The position numbers were made by a program, and so were the translations under genes. Positions 27,329 to 36,338 of a DNA stretch of 64,000 bases are shown here, in pieces. Numbering within the stretch: position 1 is the stretch's first letter; the number at the start of each line of letters is the position of its first letter. Source of the stretch: a virus; IMG/VR virus record IMGVR_UViG_3300042197_002234, positions 62,001 to 126,000 of that record, one strand, 5' to 3'. A model generated the notes under the pieces. The model was not told the origin of the DNA. It saw nothing but the letters and a program-made list of their open reading frames with translations, and searched no databases.

Positions 27329-27538
27329 TTATTCTATCACCTCATCAATTTTACTTTCAACAATGGCTGTGATTCTCCAATCTTGAGTGTAGTTTTCGTA
27401 AACTTTAGTTACTTTAGCCTCAACGTCAGTAGGACTATAACCCCTAACCAATTTTTCTTCTCTTAATTTTTTAATTTTTCCTGATTGGTCATCAACCATA
27501 TCAGTTGTGATTTTTGCTACAAAATACTTTTCGTCCAT
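27329..27538 (-). CDS. small hypothetical protein, 69 aa
   Basis: MDEKYFVAKITTDMVDDQSGKIKKLREEKLVRGYSPTDVEAKV... is a compact beta/alpha protein, 10 nt behind the prohead protease and followed by a terminator. T4 has small core proteins (gp67, gp68) in a comparable place, but similarity to them is not visible. Confidence 0.6.
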   Translation of the reverse strand: MDEKYFVAKITTDMVDDQSGKIKKLREEKLVRGYSPTDVEAKVTKVYENYTQDWRITAIVESKIDEVIE

Positions 27539-27548
27539 AATATAATTT

Positions 27549-28271
27549 TTAATATCCCAAATAATCGGTTAATCTTTTCATTAAGTCAATAGATTTGTCT
27601 GTAGCTCCACCAGTTTGTTTTTGCATTTTCATTTTATTTTCTTCCTCAATATTTTCTTCAAAGTTAAATCTTTCTTCAGGTTGACTAAATAAATAAGCTC
27701 CAGGTGTTGATGGTGAAGATACCAAGTCAAAACATATTAATTCAAAATCGTCTTGTACTTCATTTTGTTCACCAACTTTTTTAAGTGAACCAACACCACG
27801 AGATGATATACCTAATGTTACACCTTGTCTTAAGTAATTAGCTGCCATGTCCCCCTTAGTAGAAACAATACCTCTTTCATGGAACCCTGGTGAAGTTAAT
27901 AATTTTAGCTTACCCATCAATACAGGCCCGTCCCACCAAATATCGGTTATTATGTGAGATACTCTATCCAAGTCTATAAGAGAAGATTCAGGGTGGTTTA
28001 ACTCAGAAAGAGCCGTTCCTTTTTGAATCATCTTTTTATAATTGTCAGCCTCTCTTTTTAATATACGTTCAGGGTATATTCTACCATTTCTGTTTGGGGT
28101 ATTATACTTTTGTAACACCGCGTAGAATTCAAAAGGTTTGGAATGGTCTAACATTGCTTTAGACTCCATAATAAATTGATTGTTTTCTTCTTTTGGATTA
28201 ATAAATCCCGCATCATATTCAATCAAAATACCTTTACCACTCTCATGAGGTTTTAATATTTTCAAATCCAT
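27549..28271 (-). CDS. prohead core protease, gp21-like
   Basis: The 240-aa protein has the herpes-assemblin-like fold signatures: YNTPNRNGRIYPERIL near residue 57, catalytic His in TALSELNHPESSLID near 90 and catalytic Ser in LGISSRGVGSLKKVG near 154. T4 gp21 cuts scaffold and internal proteins after L/I-x-E. This enzyme is the likely processor of the LSE/LTE/VSE-ended N-terminal tags seen elsewhere in the window. Confidence 0.9.
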   Translation of the reverse strand: MDLKILKPHESGKGILIEYDAGFINPKEENNQFIMESKAMLDHSKPFEFYAVLQKYNTPNRNGRIYPERILKREADNYKKMIQKGTALSELNHPESSLIDLDRVSHIITDIWWDGPVLMGKLKLLTSPGFHERGIVSTKGDMAANYLRQGVTLGISSRGVGSLKKVGEQNEVQDDFELICFDLVSSPSTPGAYLFSQPEERFNFEENIEEENKMKMQKQTGGATDKSIDLMKRLTDYLGY

Positions 28272-28296
28272 GTTTAATATTTTTATTTAATAAATA

Positions 28297-28767
28297 TCAA
28301 AGATTTGCTATTTGTAGTGTTTCATTATTTGGATTACCTTTTTTTGTCAAATAAAATTTAAAATACTCATTGTTGTAAAAGACTTCATCAAATATGTTAT
28401 TAGCGATTTTTTTAAGTGAATCTTTAATTTCTTTTGATTTGAAATCCTTATCGTCTTTAATTAAGTAAAAATTGATTTCTAAGTTCATAAATGATTTTTT
28501 ACCTAATGAAATTCCACTTGACCTTAAATCTAAATCTACAATAAATTTTTCTTCAAAAAGATTGTTATTAACGGAATCTAATGTTGCGTGTTTTATCGCC
28601 CTGCTCATGTTTAGTACTACTCTATTCCAATTTTCGTACTCATCGATGGGTTCTACCCAAGTTTGGATGTTTAAATAAATTGATTTTAACTTTACTGAAT
28701 CTACTGTACCATAGGTTATTTTTGCAAAGTTATTTGTTTGAATTTTTGAGGTTTTCCCCTTTTTCAT
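28297..28767 (-). CDS. hypothetical protein, 156 aa
   Basis: Basic N-terminus MKKGKTSKIQTNNFAKITYG followed by beta strands (VKLKSIYLNIQTWVEP, FIVDLDLRSSGISLG). It heads the protease unit and lies divergent to the bS21 gene. It could be a small head or neck protein; no family recognised. Confidence 0.5.
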   Translation of the reverse strand: MKKGKTSKIQTNNFAKITYGTVDSVKLKSIYLNIQTWVEPIDEYENWNRVVLNMSRAIKHATLDSVNNNLFEEKFIVDLDLRSSGISLGKKSFMNLEINFYLIKDDKDFKSKEIKDSLKKIANNIFDEVFYNNEYFKFYLTKKGNPNNETLQIANL

Positions 28768-28846
28768 TTGTCTTCATATTTTCCCTGTTTATTTTTTTAA
28801 TAATAATAGGTATATTTAGAGTTATAGTCAAAAAACTAATAAATTG

Positions 28847-28852
28847 AAAGGA
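28847..28852 (+). promoter_or_regulatory. Shine-Dalgarno-like AAAGGA before bS21
   Basis: AAAGGA ends 5 nt before the ATG at 28858. Purine-rich anti-SD complements are rare before genes here, and in Bacteroidota an SD before rpsU is known to be tied to bS21 autoregulation. Confidence 0.6.
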
Positions 28853-28857
28853 AATAT

Positions 28858-29052
28858 ATGATTATTGTAAAAGTAGACAAAAATTCTAATTTGGAAAAGG
28901 CCTTAAAAGTTTACAAAAGTAAAATTATTAAGACAAGACAACTTTCTGAAATTAATAACAGAAAAGAGTTTGTTAAAAAATCGGTTAAGAGAAGACAACA
29001 GATTTTAAAGGCTAAATACGTACAAAAAACATTTAAATCAAATAACGATTAA
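28858..29052 (+). CDS. rpsU: ribosomal protein bS21 homologue
   Basis: The 64-aa product MIIVKVDKNSNLEKALKVYK ... KSVKRRQQILKAKYVQK matches bS21 over its whole length: N-terminal beta strand, 'EKALKxYK', and the conserved basic 'KxSxKRR...KAKYxQ' helix. bS21 sits near the 30S platform and anti-SD helix. A phage copy could replace the host protein and change initiation-site choice. It is a single + strand gene inside a long minus-strand structural region and has an SD-like AAAGGA upstream. Confidence 0.9.
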   Translation: MIIVKVDKNSNLEKALKVYKSKIIKTRQLSEINNRKEFVKKSVKRRQQILKAKYVQKTFKSNND

Positions 29053-29768
29053 ATATTTTCGTTTAGACCTTTTAATTTAAAATATGATAATTTATCGTAT
29101 TTTTCAGAAATAACTTTTGATAAAGTTTCATCAATTTTTGATTTAGTACTTTTATCAATTGTTTCATTTTTTAAGTTTGTTAATTTTGTAACAACACTTT
29201 CTTTAATAGTTTCAAACTCACTGACATATTTTGAATCGTCCTCTGATAAAATTTTAATTAATTCTTTTTTGTCAGATTCATTTAGAGATTCTATGTAATT
29301 ACTAATAGTCTTATTAGCTAAATTAACCATAGAACTAATTGGGATTAAAGGTGTTTCAGACTTAGTTAAAGGTTTTTTCTTAAGTGTTTCCGAAATAAGT
29401 CTTCGGCTTTCAAGTCTAGACTCAATCATTAAAACATTATTTGAAAATAAATTATCAATATTTTTATATTGGTTTTCAACTATAGTGTTTTTAACCCAAT
29501 TCTTAATTTTATTAACATCACTTTCATTTATTTTATTTACGGTATTTTCATATACAGTAATACACTCATTGATGTAATCAAAAACTAAATTATTATCAAT
29601 ACCTTTGTTAGATGATAAATTATCGTACAAATAGTAAATTTTAGAAATATTTTTATTTTCTAAAACATACTTTTTAAAGTTTTTTAGTTCTTCTTTAAGG
29701 GTACCTTTTTTATACGATTCTAATAAGGTATTTTCTATTCTTGATTTTAATATTCCGAAATTCATCAT
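29049..29768 (-). CDS. hypothetical structural-region protein, 239 aa
   Basis: Almost entirely charged, helical, Lys/Glu/Asn/Ser-rich sequence (FGILKSRIENTLLESYKKGTLK ...). It shares 4 bp with the convergent bS21 gene. A late-type motif lies 10 nt upstream. Location between protease and portal suggests a head-assembly role. Confidence 0.5.
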   Translation of the reverse strand: MMNFGILKSRIENTLLESYKKGTLKEELKNFKKYVLENKNISKIYYLYDNLSSNKGIDNNLVFDYINECITVYENTVNKINESDVNKIKNWVKNTIVENQYKNIDNLFSNNVLMIESRLESRRLISETLKKKPLTKSETPLIPISSMVNLANKTISNYIESLNESDKKELIKILSEDDSKYVSEFETIKESVVTKLTNLKNETIDKSTKSKIDETLSKVISEKYDKLSYFKLKGLNENI

Positions 29769-29778
29769 TGTTTTTAAT

Positions 29779-29787
29779 TATAAATAT
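29779..29787 (-). promoter_or_regulatory. candidate late promoter
   Basis: Minus-sense ATATTTATAATTAAAA, 10 nt before the start at 29768; overlaps the portal stop codon. Confidence 0.45.
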
Positions 29788-31592
29788 CAATCTCTTAATA
29801 TTTTACTTAATTGAGCTTCTATTTCACCCAAAGAATTTCTTGCTTTCGACAAGTCAATATAATCCTCAGCGTGTAACAAATCATCACTTTCTAATAAAAT
29901 ATTCAAATTATCTCTTTTTACAGATTCAGGCGTTATCTCGCCGCCACCTTCAGATGGTGGAGGAGGTGGTGGCATTTCACCACCCATTTCGCCGCCTGGA
30001 GGTGGTGGTGGAGCCGCAGCCGCGTTAGCGGTATCACCTGTTTTAGAGCCGTAAAGTTTGTCAATATTGTCAAAAACACCTGTGTGACTAATAATTGTTG
30101 CGGTATTTGTAAGTTCCGCACCTACAGCTTTTTCAATTCTCTGTTGTTGTAAATCAAGTTTGATTTCTTCGTCTGAGAAACCTAATACGTGTTTTTTAGC
30201 CCAAGTAACAGAAACTGGTGCAATACCTTCAATTGCGGTAACAGCATCTTTATATAATAAAATTTTTTCTTTCCAAACTTCAATTTTTAATAAATCAGCT
30301 TGAGTTGACGGATTGGTTAATGCTAATGTAAAATTAGATAATTCATCTTCAAAACCTAATAAAAATAAATGAATGATTGCGATTTTATTTAATTCCGCTA
30401 TCATACATTTTTGTATTCTATTAATAGTTCTTGCGAAACGAATATCCATTAATGATAAATTTTTACCATCACCAACAGGTTCTTCAAATCCTAAAAACGC
30501 TTTAGGAACACGAAGAGCCGTTAACAATTTCTTTTGGATGTACTCGATGTCGGCAATCTCCGCTAAATTCTGAGCTCCAGGTAATGTATCGATTGGGCTT
30601 GGAGCTGCGGGGTCTCTAACTGGAATAAAATAATCTTGGTCAACCGCCATTTGATTAAATCTCATGTCAACATTTCCTGTTTTAGAATCAACAACTTGGT
30701 CTCTTTTAAATTTATTTGCAACACGTTGTACATATGGTTCAACATCTTTGTCGTCCATGTTTCCAACATATACTTTAAACACTCTTCTTTCAGGAGCCCT
30801 TGATGTTCTATAAATTAACATCGCGTCTTCAGATAATAAAAGTTGTTTCCAAATACGTCTGGCTTTTTCTAACATAGATGTACCATATGGAAGTTTTCTG
30901 TCATCACCCAACAATCTAAAATGAGCTATTTCCCAAGAATTAAATTCCATATCCTTGGCTTTCCATTTAAATCTTAAACCTTTGTTTTCAACAGGTTCTT
31001 CAACGTTAGCTGATTTAGCCGCCATACCTCTTTCAAGACGTTCAATCTCGATATTTGGTAATTGCATGCACCCAACAACACCCTTGTCAGAATCTAATTT
31101 TAAATAAACAAAGTTATCTCCATACTTACAAGTGTTTCTTGTCCACATTGGTAAGTTTGTATTAATGTCTAAAACATTATTAAATAAATCAACAAGAATT
31201 GATTTAATACGTTTTGACTCTGAATAGATTTGTAACATATAACCATTTTGGTCAACAGTTGTTGATTCTTCTCCGTAAATGTCTAATGCAGCGGAAATCT
31301 CAGGGGTATACTCCATAGATTCGTAATCGTAGAACGAAGCTAAACGAGTCGGTTCATAATAAACGGCTTGTGTATATAAATTACTTTCAATTTTAGTCCA
31401 CTGATTAGCAAGATAATAAGTTTGTTGAGCCTGCAATTTTTGCATCTCATACTCTTGTTTGGATGTAGTTCTAAGTAATTCTTTTTTATCTAATTTATAG
31501 GTTGGGTAGTCCTGCTTCAATAATGAATTAGGACCAAAGGCTTGGGACAACCTTTGCCAAACTGTAAATTGATTATTTTGATTATTTTCCAT
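29787..31592 (-). CDS. portal protein, gp20-like
   Basis: 601 aa with the signature LPYGTSMLEKARRIWKQLLLSEDAMLIYRTSRAPERRVFKVYVGNM near residue 235, followed by the long helical stem. This is the dodecameric channel for DNA entry. The C-terminus has an unusual AAAAPPPPPGGEMGGEMPPPPPP stretch not found in T4. The gene follows the terminase gene in the standard packaging order. Confidence 0.92.
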   Translation of the reverse strand: MENNQNNQFTVWQRLSQAFGPNSLLKQDYPTYKLDKKELLRTTSKQEYEMQKLQAQQTYYLANQWTKIESNLYTQAVYYEPTRLASFYDYESMEYTPEISAALDIYGEESTTVDQNGYMLQIYSESKRIKSILVDLFNNVLDINTNLPMWTRNTCKYGDNFVYLKLDSDKGVVGCMQLPNIEIERLERGMAAKSANVEEPVENKGLRFKWKAKDMEFNSWEIAHFRLLGDDRKLPYGTSMLEKARRIWKQLLLSEDAMLIYRTSRAPERRVFKVYVGNMDDKDVEPYVQRVANKFKRDQVVDSKTGNVDMRFNQMAVDQDYFIPVRDPAAPSPIDTLPGAQNLAEIADIEYIQKKLLTALRVPKAFLGFEEPVGDGKNLSLMDIRFARTINRIQKCMIAELNKIAIIHLFLLGFEDELSNFTLALTNPSTQADLLKIEVWKEKILLYKDAVTAIEGIAPVSVTWAKKHVLGFSDEEIKLDLQQQRIEKAVGAELTNTATIISHTGVFDNIDKLYGSKTGDTANAAAAPPPPPGGEMGGEMPPPPPPSEGGGEITPESVKRDNLNILLESDDLLHAEDYIDLSKARNSLGEIEAQLSKILRD

Positions 31593-31629
31593 ATTAAAAA
31601 TTTAATCTCAATTAATAATAATTAAATAG

Positions 31630-31791
31630 TTAGGTTCTTTTAATCTTATTAATGTTAATGTCATTATTTGGTTTCTGTTCATTTATTGTGTTATCACCAC
31701 CAGGTTTTACATTACTAACACCTTGTCCTGTAACATTTAATTTACTACCGTTAATAATATTTCTCGATTTTTTTCTCTGAACAAATCCCAT
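31630..31791 (-). CDS. small hypothetical protein, 53 aa
   Basis: ATG at 31791 opens MGFVQRKKSRNIINGSKLNV and ends at TAA 31630. It fills most of the gap between terminase and portal, with a late-type motif 12 nt upstream. Basic N-terminus, Gly/Asn-rich middle. No family recognised. Confidence 0.5.
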   Translation of the reverse strand: MGFVQRKKSRNIINGSKLNVTGQGVSNVKPGGDNTINEQKPNNDININKIKRT

Positions 31792-31803
31792 ATTAGTTTT
31801 TAT

Positions 31804-31812
31804 TATAAATAT
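31804..31812 (-). promoter_or_regulatory. candidate late promoter
   Basis: Minus-sense ATATTTATAATAAAA, 12 nt before the 53-aa gene; probably also serves the portal gene. Confidence 0.45.
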
Positions 31813-33581
31813 TATCTAACCCCAAATAACCAACCATACTTATGATAATCTTCTTTTGTAAAATTTTGACCACCAAACTGCCTAATCCTATCGTTGTTAT
31901 TTGGTATAACAGGATTAAAACTTAAAGCCTCTCTTGATTGTTCATTAGTGTTTACTGACCAAGACTCAATCATCGCTTTAGTGTGTTCAGTAACTTTTGT
32001 TAGACTAGCAAATGATGATTCGGCAACATAGGTCGCCATCGCTATTGACATAATTAAGTCATCATGTCGTCCTTTTTGGTGGTCTGGTCTACCATTAATG
32101 TAAACAAAAGTGTCCATTTCATTATATAAACGTGTACTATAAATTCTAAAACTATGTCTCATAGCTTCTTCATATGAAGATATAATTTGGACTCGTTTGT
32201 TGTTAAAATTTATTCCTGGTATTTTTTCTAAAGCCTTTGGGTCGTATTTCCATTTATTTGCGGTATCAACACCATCAATATATAAATCTCTATAACCCAT
32301 TTCTTGTAATTTTCTTGATGTTGAGACTCCCATACCGCCAGTTATATCGACAACAATAAACGCATTGTACATACTACCCCATTTATAACATATTTCAGCC
32401 ATTGTGTCGGGTGGTAATTTACCCACAAATTCAGCAACCTGTTCTCTTTCATCAAAATCAATAATTTGAAATGAACTAAAGTCTTCACTATCTCCACGAC
32501 TAACGTCAACCCCCATAACATATTTGTGACCCAAAACAGGTTCCTTCCAAATCCAAAGTGAGTTAGAAACCATTTTGTTTTGTGGTTCTTTTAACATGTT
32601 TTCTTTTATGTTTTGCATTAATTTAGAATCAAAAACATTGTCACCTGAACCTAAAAAGTTACACTCTAATTCCTGAGAAACTTTTCTTTTATCGTATTTA
32701 AGTTTTTTAACCATTGCTTCAAACCAAGATGAACATGGTTTGTACCCCATTGATATTAAAGACTTAACCTCATTAAAATCTCTATTATTAATAGGAATGT
32801 GTTCCCAACTAATATTAGTTTTTAAATCATATTCTTCTTTGTTTAACAAATAGTGAACAATATCGTCAGTTTTTACAAAATATAAATCTTTAGTGTATCG
32901 TGGGTCTCGGTACCAATACATTTCAGAAATTCTGAAATCATTCATATTTCTTAGTGATTGGTCATAAATTTCATAATAAATTGCGTCGTGTCCGTTTGGC
33001 GTTGATATTACAATAACTTTACCTCCAGTAGATAGAGACGCCATACAAGCCGCCCAAAAGTCACTATCGGCTTCAATAAACGCAGCTTCGTCAAATACAA
33101 GTATTGTTGGTGTAAAACCTCTTAAAGCGTCTTTAGATGTTGCCACGGCTTTCACCTCACAACCGTTATTTAACTTATAGTGTTTTTGAGAATTTTTTTC
33201 AGGTGCAAAATCAATACCAACCCAAGAAGGCCACTGACCTACAAAAGCTCTAATTTTATTGGCCATCTCTAAAGACGTGTCCAATTTATTAGCAATAATT
33301 AGAATTTTTTCAGGTTTTGATTTTTTAGCGAATGCTAATTTTTTTGAAATCCATGCCGCGGTAACTGTTGAAACTCCAGCCTGACGATATTTTAACGCAA
33401 TATTTTCATTGTATTTTTCATAATCACTTAACAATGAAAGTTGGTCGGGAAATAACTCTAATGGTACGTATTTGGATACCGTGTTGTCGTAAGTTTCTAA
33501 ATAAGTTTTAAGTGCGTAATGATTGTCTTTTTGACATTTTACATATTCTATTAAAACTTGTTCTTTTGTAAGATTACTCAT
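31812..33581 (-). CDS. large terminase subunit, gp17-like
   Basis: The 589-aa protein has an ATPase domain with Walker A-type LKYRQAGVST near residue 61 and Walker B ILVFDEAAFIEAD near 157, then coupling motif VISTPNG. The RNase H-like nuclease domain has GVDVSRGDSEDFSSFQIID near 354, VVDITGGMG and RHDDLIMSIAMA. It cuts and pumps DNA into proheads. Length and order match T4-like phages. The start overlaps nothing; the next upstream gene ends 6 nt before it. Confidence 0.95.
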   Translation of the reverse strand: MSNLTKEQVLIEYVKCQKDNHYALKTYLETYDNTVSKYVPLELFPDQLSLLSDYEKYNENIALKYRQAGVSTVTAAWISKKLAFAKKSKPEKILIIANKLDTSLEMANKIRAFVGQWPSWVGIDFAPEKNSQKHYKLNNGCEVKAVATSKDALRGFTPTILVFDEAAFIEADSDFWAACMASLSTGGKVIVISTPNGHDAIYYEIYDQSLRNMNDFRISEMYWYRDPRYTKDLYFVKTDDIVHYLLNKEEYDLKTNISWEHIPINNRDFNEVKSLISMGYKPCSSWFEAMVKKLKYDKRKVSQELECNFLGSGDNVFDSKLMQNIKENMLKEPQNKMVSNSLWIWKEPVLGHKYVMGVDVSRGDSEDFSSFQIIDFDEREQVAEFVGKLPPDTMAEICYKWGSMYNAFIVVDITGGMGVSTSRKLQEMGYRDLYIDGVDTANKWKYDPKALEKIPGINFNNKRVQIISSYEEAMRHSFRIYSTRLYNEMDTFVYINGRPDHQKGRHDDLIMSIAMATYVAESSFASLTKVTEHTKAMIESWSVNTNEQSREALSFNPVIPNNNDRIRQFGGQNFTKEDYHKYGWLFGVR

Positions 33582-33587
33582 AATTTA

Positions 33588-34943
33588 TTAGTTTCTTGAG
33601 ATACCCAAGCCACCTAATAAATCATCAAGGTCATCATCGTCCATACCATAATCATCTTTATCTAGCGCTGTTTCAGCCTCATATTGACGTAACTCTTGAA
33701 TAATTTCATTAACCATTCTTTGTATAAACTGAGCCCCTTGAGGGTTGCCTGAAAGTATTAATTTAGCAATTCTGAAAAATTCTTCAGCCGAAAGTTTAGA
33801 AAATCTCATAAATAAATAATGTTGTATATGTTTTTTGTCTTCGTCAAAAAGTTCTGCGGGATAAGCCTCTGTAAATTTTTCCCAAAATATAGGACCTAAT
33901 CTCATGTCCCATATTTCAGCAGGTAAAGTGTCTTCAGCCCCCATAACCATTTCGGCTTGTCTTGGGTCATCAGGTAGTCCATGTGTACCAAACACTTCAT
34001 ATACACCTTTTATCAATTCGTGCATCAATAGTGGGAATGTCGCAGCTCTTGCTTTAACTGTTGGCGGTTCTGTGTCTGGTTCAACTTCAGTTTGACCTAG
34101 TTGACCTCCACCTGAACCCGCCATACCTTCCATGTCAGGATAAACCCAATATAAGTGGTCCATTAAAGATTGTGTTACACCATAAAGACCAACTAATTCA
34201 GGGTTTAATCTGTTTAATTCATCCTGTACTAAATGGAACATATAGTGACCTTTTTTAGCCGCTCCTTGAATCAAAGAGTTAATAAATCTTCTTTTAGCTC
34301 TTTCCATATTGAATTTTTCAAATTCATCTACAAAATCTTCTAAATCTTCTTTGTGGTCTTCAGCTTCTTTGAACGCGTCTTCAACATCTTCTTTACTTGG
34401 TTCTTCAGGTTCACTTCTCATCCCTTCGGCAGAACTCATAGGGCCAGAAACTAATTTGGCATCAAACTGTAAAGCTCCTTCAGGAATACCCATTTCTTTT
34501 TTTACTAAATCTACCGCCAAATTTTCAAGATATTCTTTATTATTTCTTTCAACTGATTGTATTTTTTGTAAACCTTGCATCGCCATCATCATTAATTGCA
34601 TTAATGGATTAGCTCCTTGTAAAGGTTGCGTAGTACCTAAATAATTTCTAACTTTATTTACGGAATCTTTAAATCTTTTAGATGATACAAGTTCAACAAA
34701 GTCTCTATCGCCTTTTGGCATTGCGGGGTGTTCAGAATATGGTGTTTGTTTTGAAGTAATCTTTCTTTCGATACCAGGTTCCATTCTTTCAGGACCCTCA
34801 TAATCAATTGGTGCTTCTTTTAAAGATTTTTTTACTTCGTTTAGTAAAGTATATTCTTTTTTAGTTAAACCTTCGTTAACTAATTTTTTTTGTAAATCGT
34901 TTTTCAATTTTAAAGACTTTTCTATTTTAGTATTAAGAGCCAT
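33588..34943 (-). CDS. virion-region protein, 451 aa
   Basis: Begins with a charged helix (KIEKSLKLKNDLQKKLVNEGLTKKEYTLLNEVKK), then SKQTPYSEHPAMPKGDRDF and an acidic stretch (EEPSKEDVEDAFKEAEDHKEDLEDF). The C-terminal half is helical and ends in Asp-rich DDDDLDDLLGGLG. It precedes terminase and overlaps its operon. Possibly a small-terminase or neck-like protein by position only; sequence gives no proof. Confidence 0.45.
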   Translation of the reverse strand: MALNTKIEKSLKLKNDLQKKLVNEGLTKKEYTLLNEVKKSLKEAPIDYEGPERMEPGIERKITSKQTPYSEHPAMPKGDRDFVELVSSKRFKDSVNKVRNYLGTTQPLQGANPLMQLMMMAMQGLQKIQSVERNNKEYLENLAVDLVKKEMGIPEGALQFDAKLVSGPMSSAEGMRSEPEEPSKEDVEDAFKEAEDHKEDLEDFVDEFEKFNMERAKRRFINSLIQGAAKKGHYMFHLVQDELNRLNPELVGLYGVTQSLMDHLYWVYPDMEGMAGSGGGQLGQTEVEPDTEPPTVKARAATFPLLMHELIKGVYEVFGTHGLPDDPRQAEMVMGAEDTLPAEIWDMRLGPIFWEKFTEAYPAELFDEDKKHIQHYLFMRFSKLSAEEFFRIAKLILSGNPQGAQFIQRMVNEIIQELRQYEAETALDKDDYGMDDDDLDDLLGGLGISRN

Positions 34944-34945
34944 AA

Positions 34946-35938
34946 TTATTTTAAATTAATTCCTATTTCATCAAAAGATAACCATGTTGGTAAACTTTTT
35001 CTACCTGCTTTTGGAGCTGGTTTAACACCAGGTTTTGGTTGATACGGTGTTGCAGGTTTACTTGGTTTAGTTGGCGTATCAATGTCAATATCAGGTTTAA
35101 CAGGAGCTTCTTTACCTGCTTTAGGAGCTGGTTTAACACCTGGTTTTGGTTGATATGGAGTAGCTGGTTTACTTGGTTTAGTAGGTGTATCAACATCTGG
35201 TTTAACTTCAGGTCTTGCAGGTGCTGTTTGAGTGCCTTGTTCTTTAACCAAATTTAAAAATTCTTTTTTGGTCATTTTAGGTGTTATGTGTTTTTCAATC
35301 AATCTTAAAACTTGTTTTTCCATTTCACTTTCACCAAATGTAGGATTTATAGATACATTATTCAACTGTTTTTTTAACCCACCCGCAAAAGCTGAAGCGA
35401 CTTTCTTAGTGTAATTTGACATACCACTTTCTTTAGTTTCCTCTTTTTTCTTTTCAGGTAACTTTTTGAAGTTTTTTGTTTTTGATGCAAACTCATCAGC
35501 CATTTTACACCATTTCTTTTGTTCTTTAGTTTTTCCATCACCACATTTTGCAAAGAAATATTTTTGTTGTTTTTTGGATTCAAACTTCTCCATTAATCTT
35601 TTGTATTCCTCCTCTAATTCACCAGTTCCGTCGCCATAATTTTTAAATCCGTCGTCAGAGTCTGGACCTACTTGATGTGGGTCTTGGGTTCTTTCACCCT
35701 TTTCAAAATCCATAGGGTCTTCTTCATCCTCATATACTTCAAATGTTGACCCAGTTTGTTTAAGTTTGTCAATCTCAGCTTGATTTTTGCTGGATACCAT
35801 AACTTTTTCATTTGTTTCACCCTTAGACTCAAGTAATTTTTTATATAAAGTATTAACTTGAGATTCACTCAAATTAGTAACAGTTGATGGTTTAAGTCCG
35901 TATTGGATTAATTTTAATTGTTTTTGGTTAGTTTTCAT
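34946..35938 (-). CDS. virion-region protein with Pro/Lys repeats, 330 aa
   Basis: N-terminal VTNLSESQVNTLYKKLLESKGE resembles the LTE-type amphipathic tag. A basic Cys-containing region (KKQQKYFFAKCGDGKTKEQKK) follows. The C-terminus has two copies of a 30-residue unit containing TPTKPSKPATPYQPKPGVK, an extended Pro/Lys linker like those in cell-wall-spanning or DNA-binding tails. Function unknown. Confidence 0.5.
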   Translation of the reverse strand: MKTNQKQLKLIQYGLKPSTVTNLSESQVNTLYKKLLESKGETNEKVMVSSKNQAEIDKLKQTGSTFEVYEDEEDPMDFEKGERTQDPHQVGPDSDDGFKNYGDGTGELEEEYKRLMEKFESKKQQKYFFAKCGDGKTKEQKKWCKMADEFASKTKNFKKLPEKKKEETKESGMSNYTKKVASAFAGGLKKQLNNVSINPTFGESEMEKQVLRLIEKHITPKMTKKEFLNLVKEQGTQTAPARPEVKPDVDTPTKPSKPATPYQPKPGVKPAPKAGKEAPVKPDIDIDTPTKPSKPATPYQPKPGVKPAPKAGRKSLPTWLSFDEIGINLK

Positions 35939-36338
35939 ATACTACCTTTGTTTCAAATTCTAAAACGATGTCACGTTCATACAATTTATCTTTTACAGAT
36001 TTTTCATCGTCACCAAATCTAAATACTAATCTGGTTTTATAATCAAAATCTATATCTTCACTTTCATTTTCCCATGCTAAGGCGATTACACCATCTATCG
36101 CATCAATCATAGAAAAAAAGTCGGAGTTTTGAACTACCGACATTGTTATCTTATCATTTTTTAGAACACCTACTTTTTTGATATGTTCTAAATTAGGTGG
36201 AAACGGGTATCCGTTTGATGGTTTTGAATCCCAATTTTCACCCCATATATTTTCTTTAGTTTCAGAAAATACAAATTCATATATGTTATCACCTTTGTAA
36301 TTAGGCCCAAGTTCATTAACATATATTAAAAAACTCAT
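35928..36338 (-). CDS. hypothetical protein, 136 aa
   Basis: MSFLIYVNELGPNYKGDNIYEFVFSE ... looks like a compact beta-rich domain (VRFGDDEKSVKDKLYERDIVLEFETKVVYE). It overlaps both neighbours (11 and 4 nt), so it is in the same head operon. No family recognised. Confidence 0.6.
   Translation of the reverse strand: MSFLIYVNELGPNYKGDNIYEFVFSETKENIWGENWDSKPSNGYPFPPNLEHIKKVGVLKNDKITMSVVQNSDFFSMIDAIDGVIALAWENESEDIDFDYKTRLVFRFGDDEKSVKDKLYERDIVLEFETKVVYEN

Noticed and set aside
28472-28847. Two + strand frames upstream of bS21
   Set aside because: They are shadows of the 28297-28767 minus-strand gene with hydrophobic low-complexity products.
34309-34644. 111-codon + strand frame opposite the 33588-34943 gene
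   Set aside because: Ser-rich shadow of an acidic coding region with no start context.
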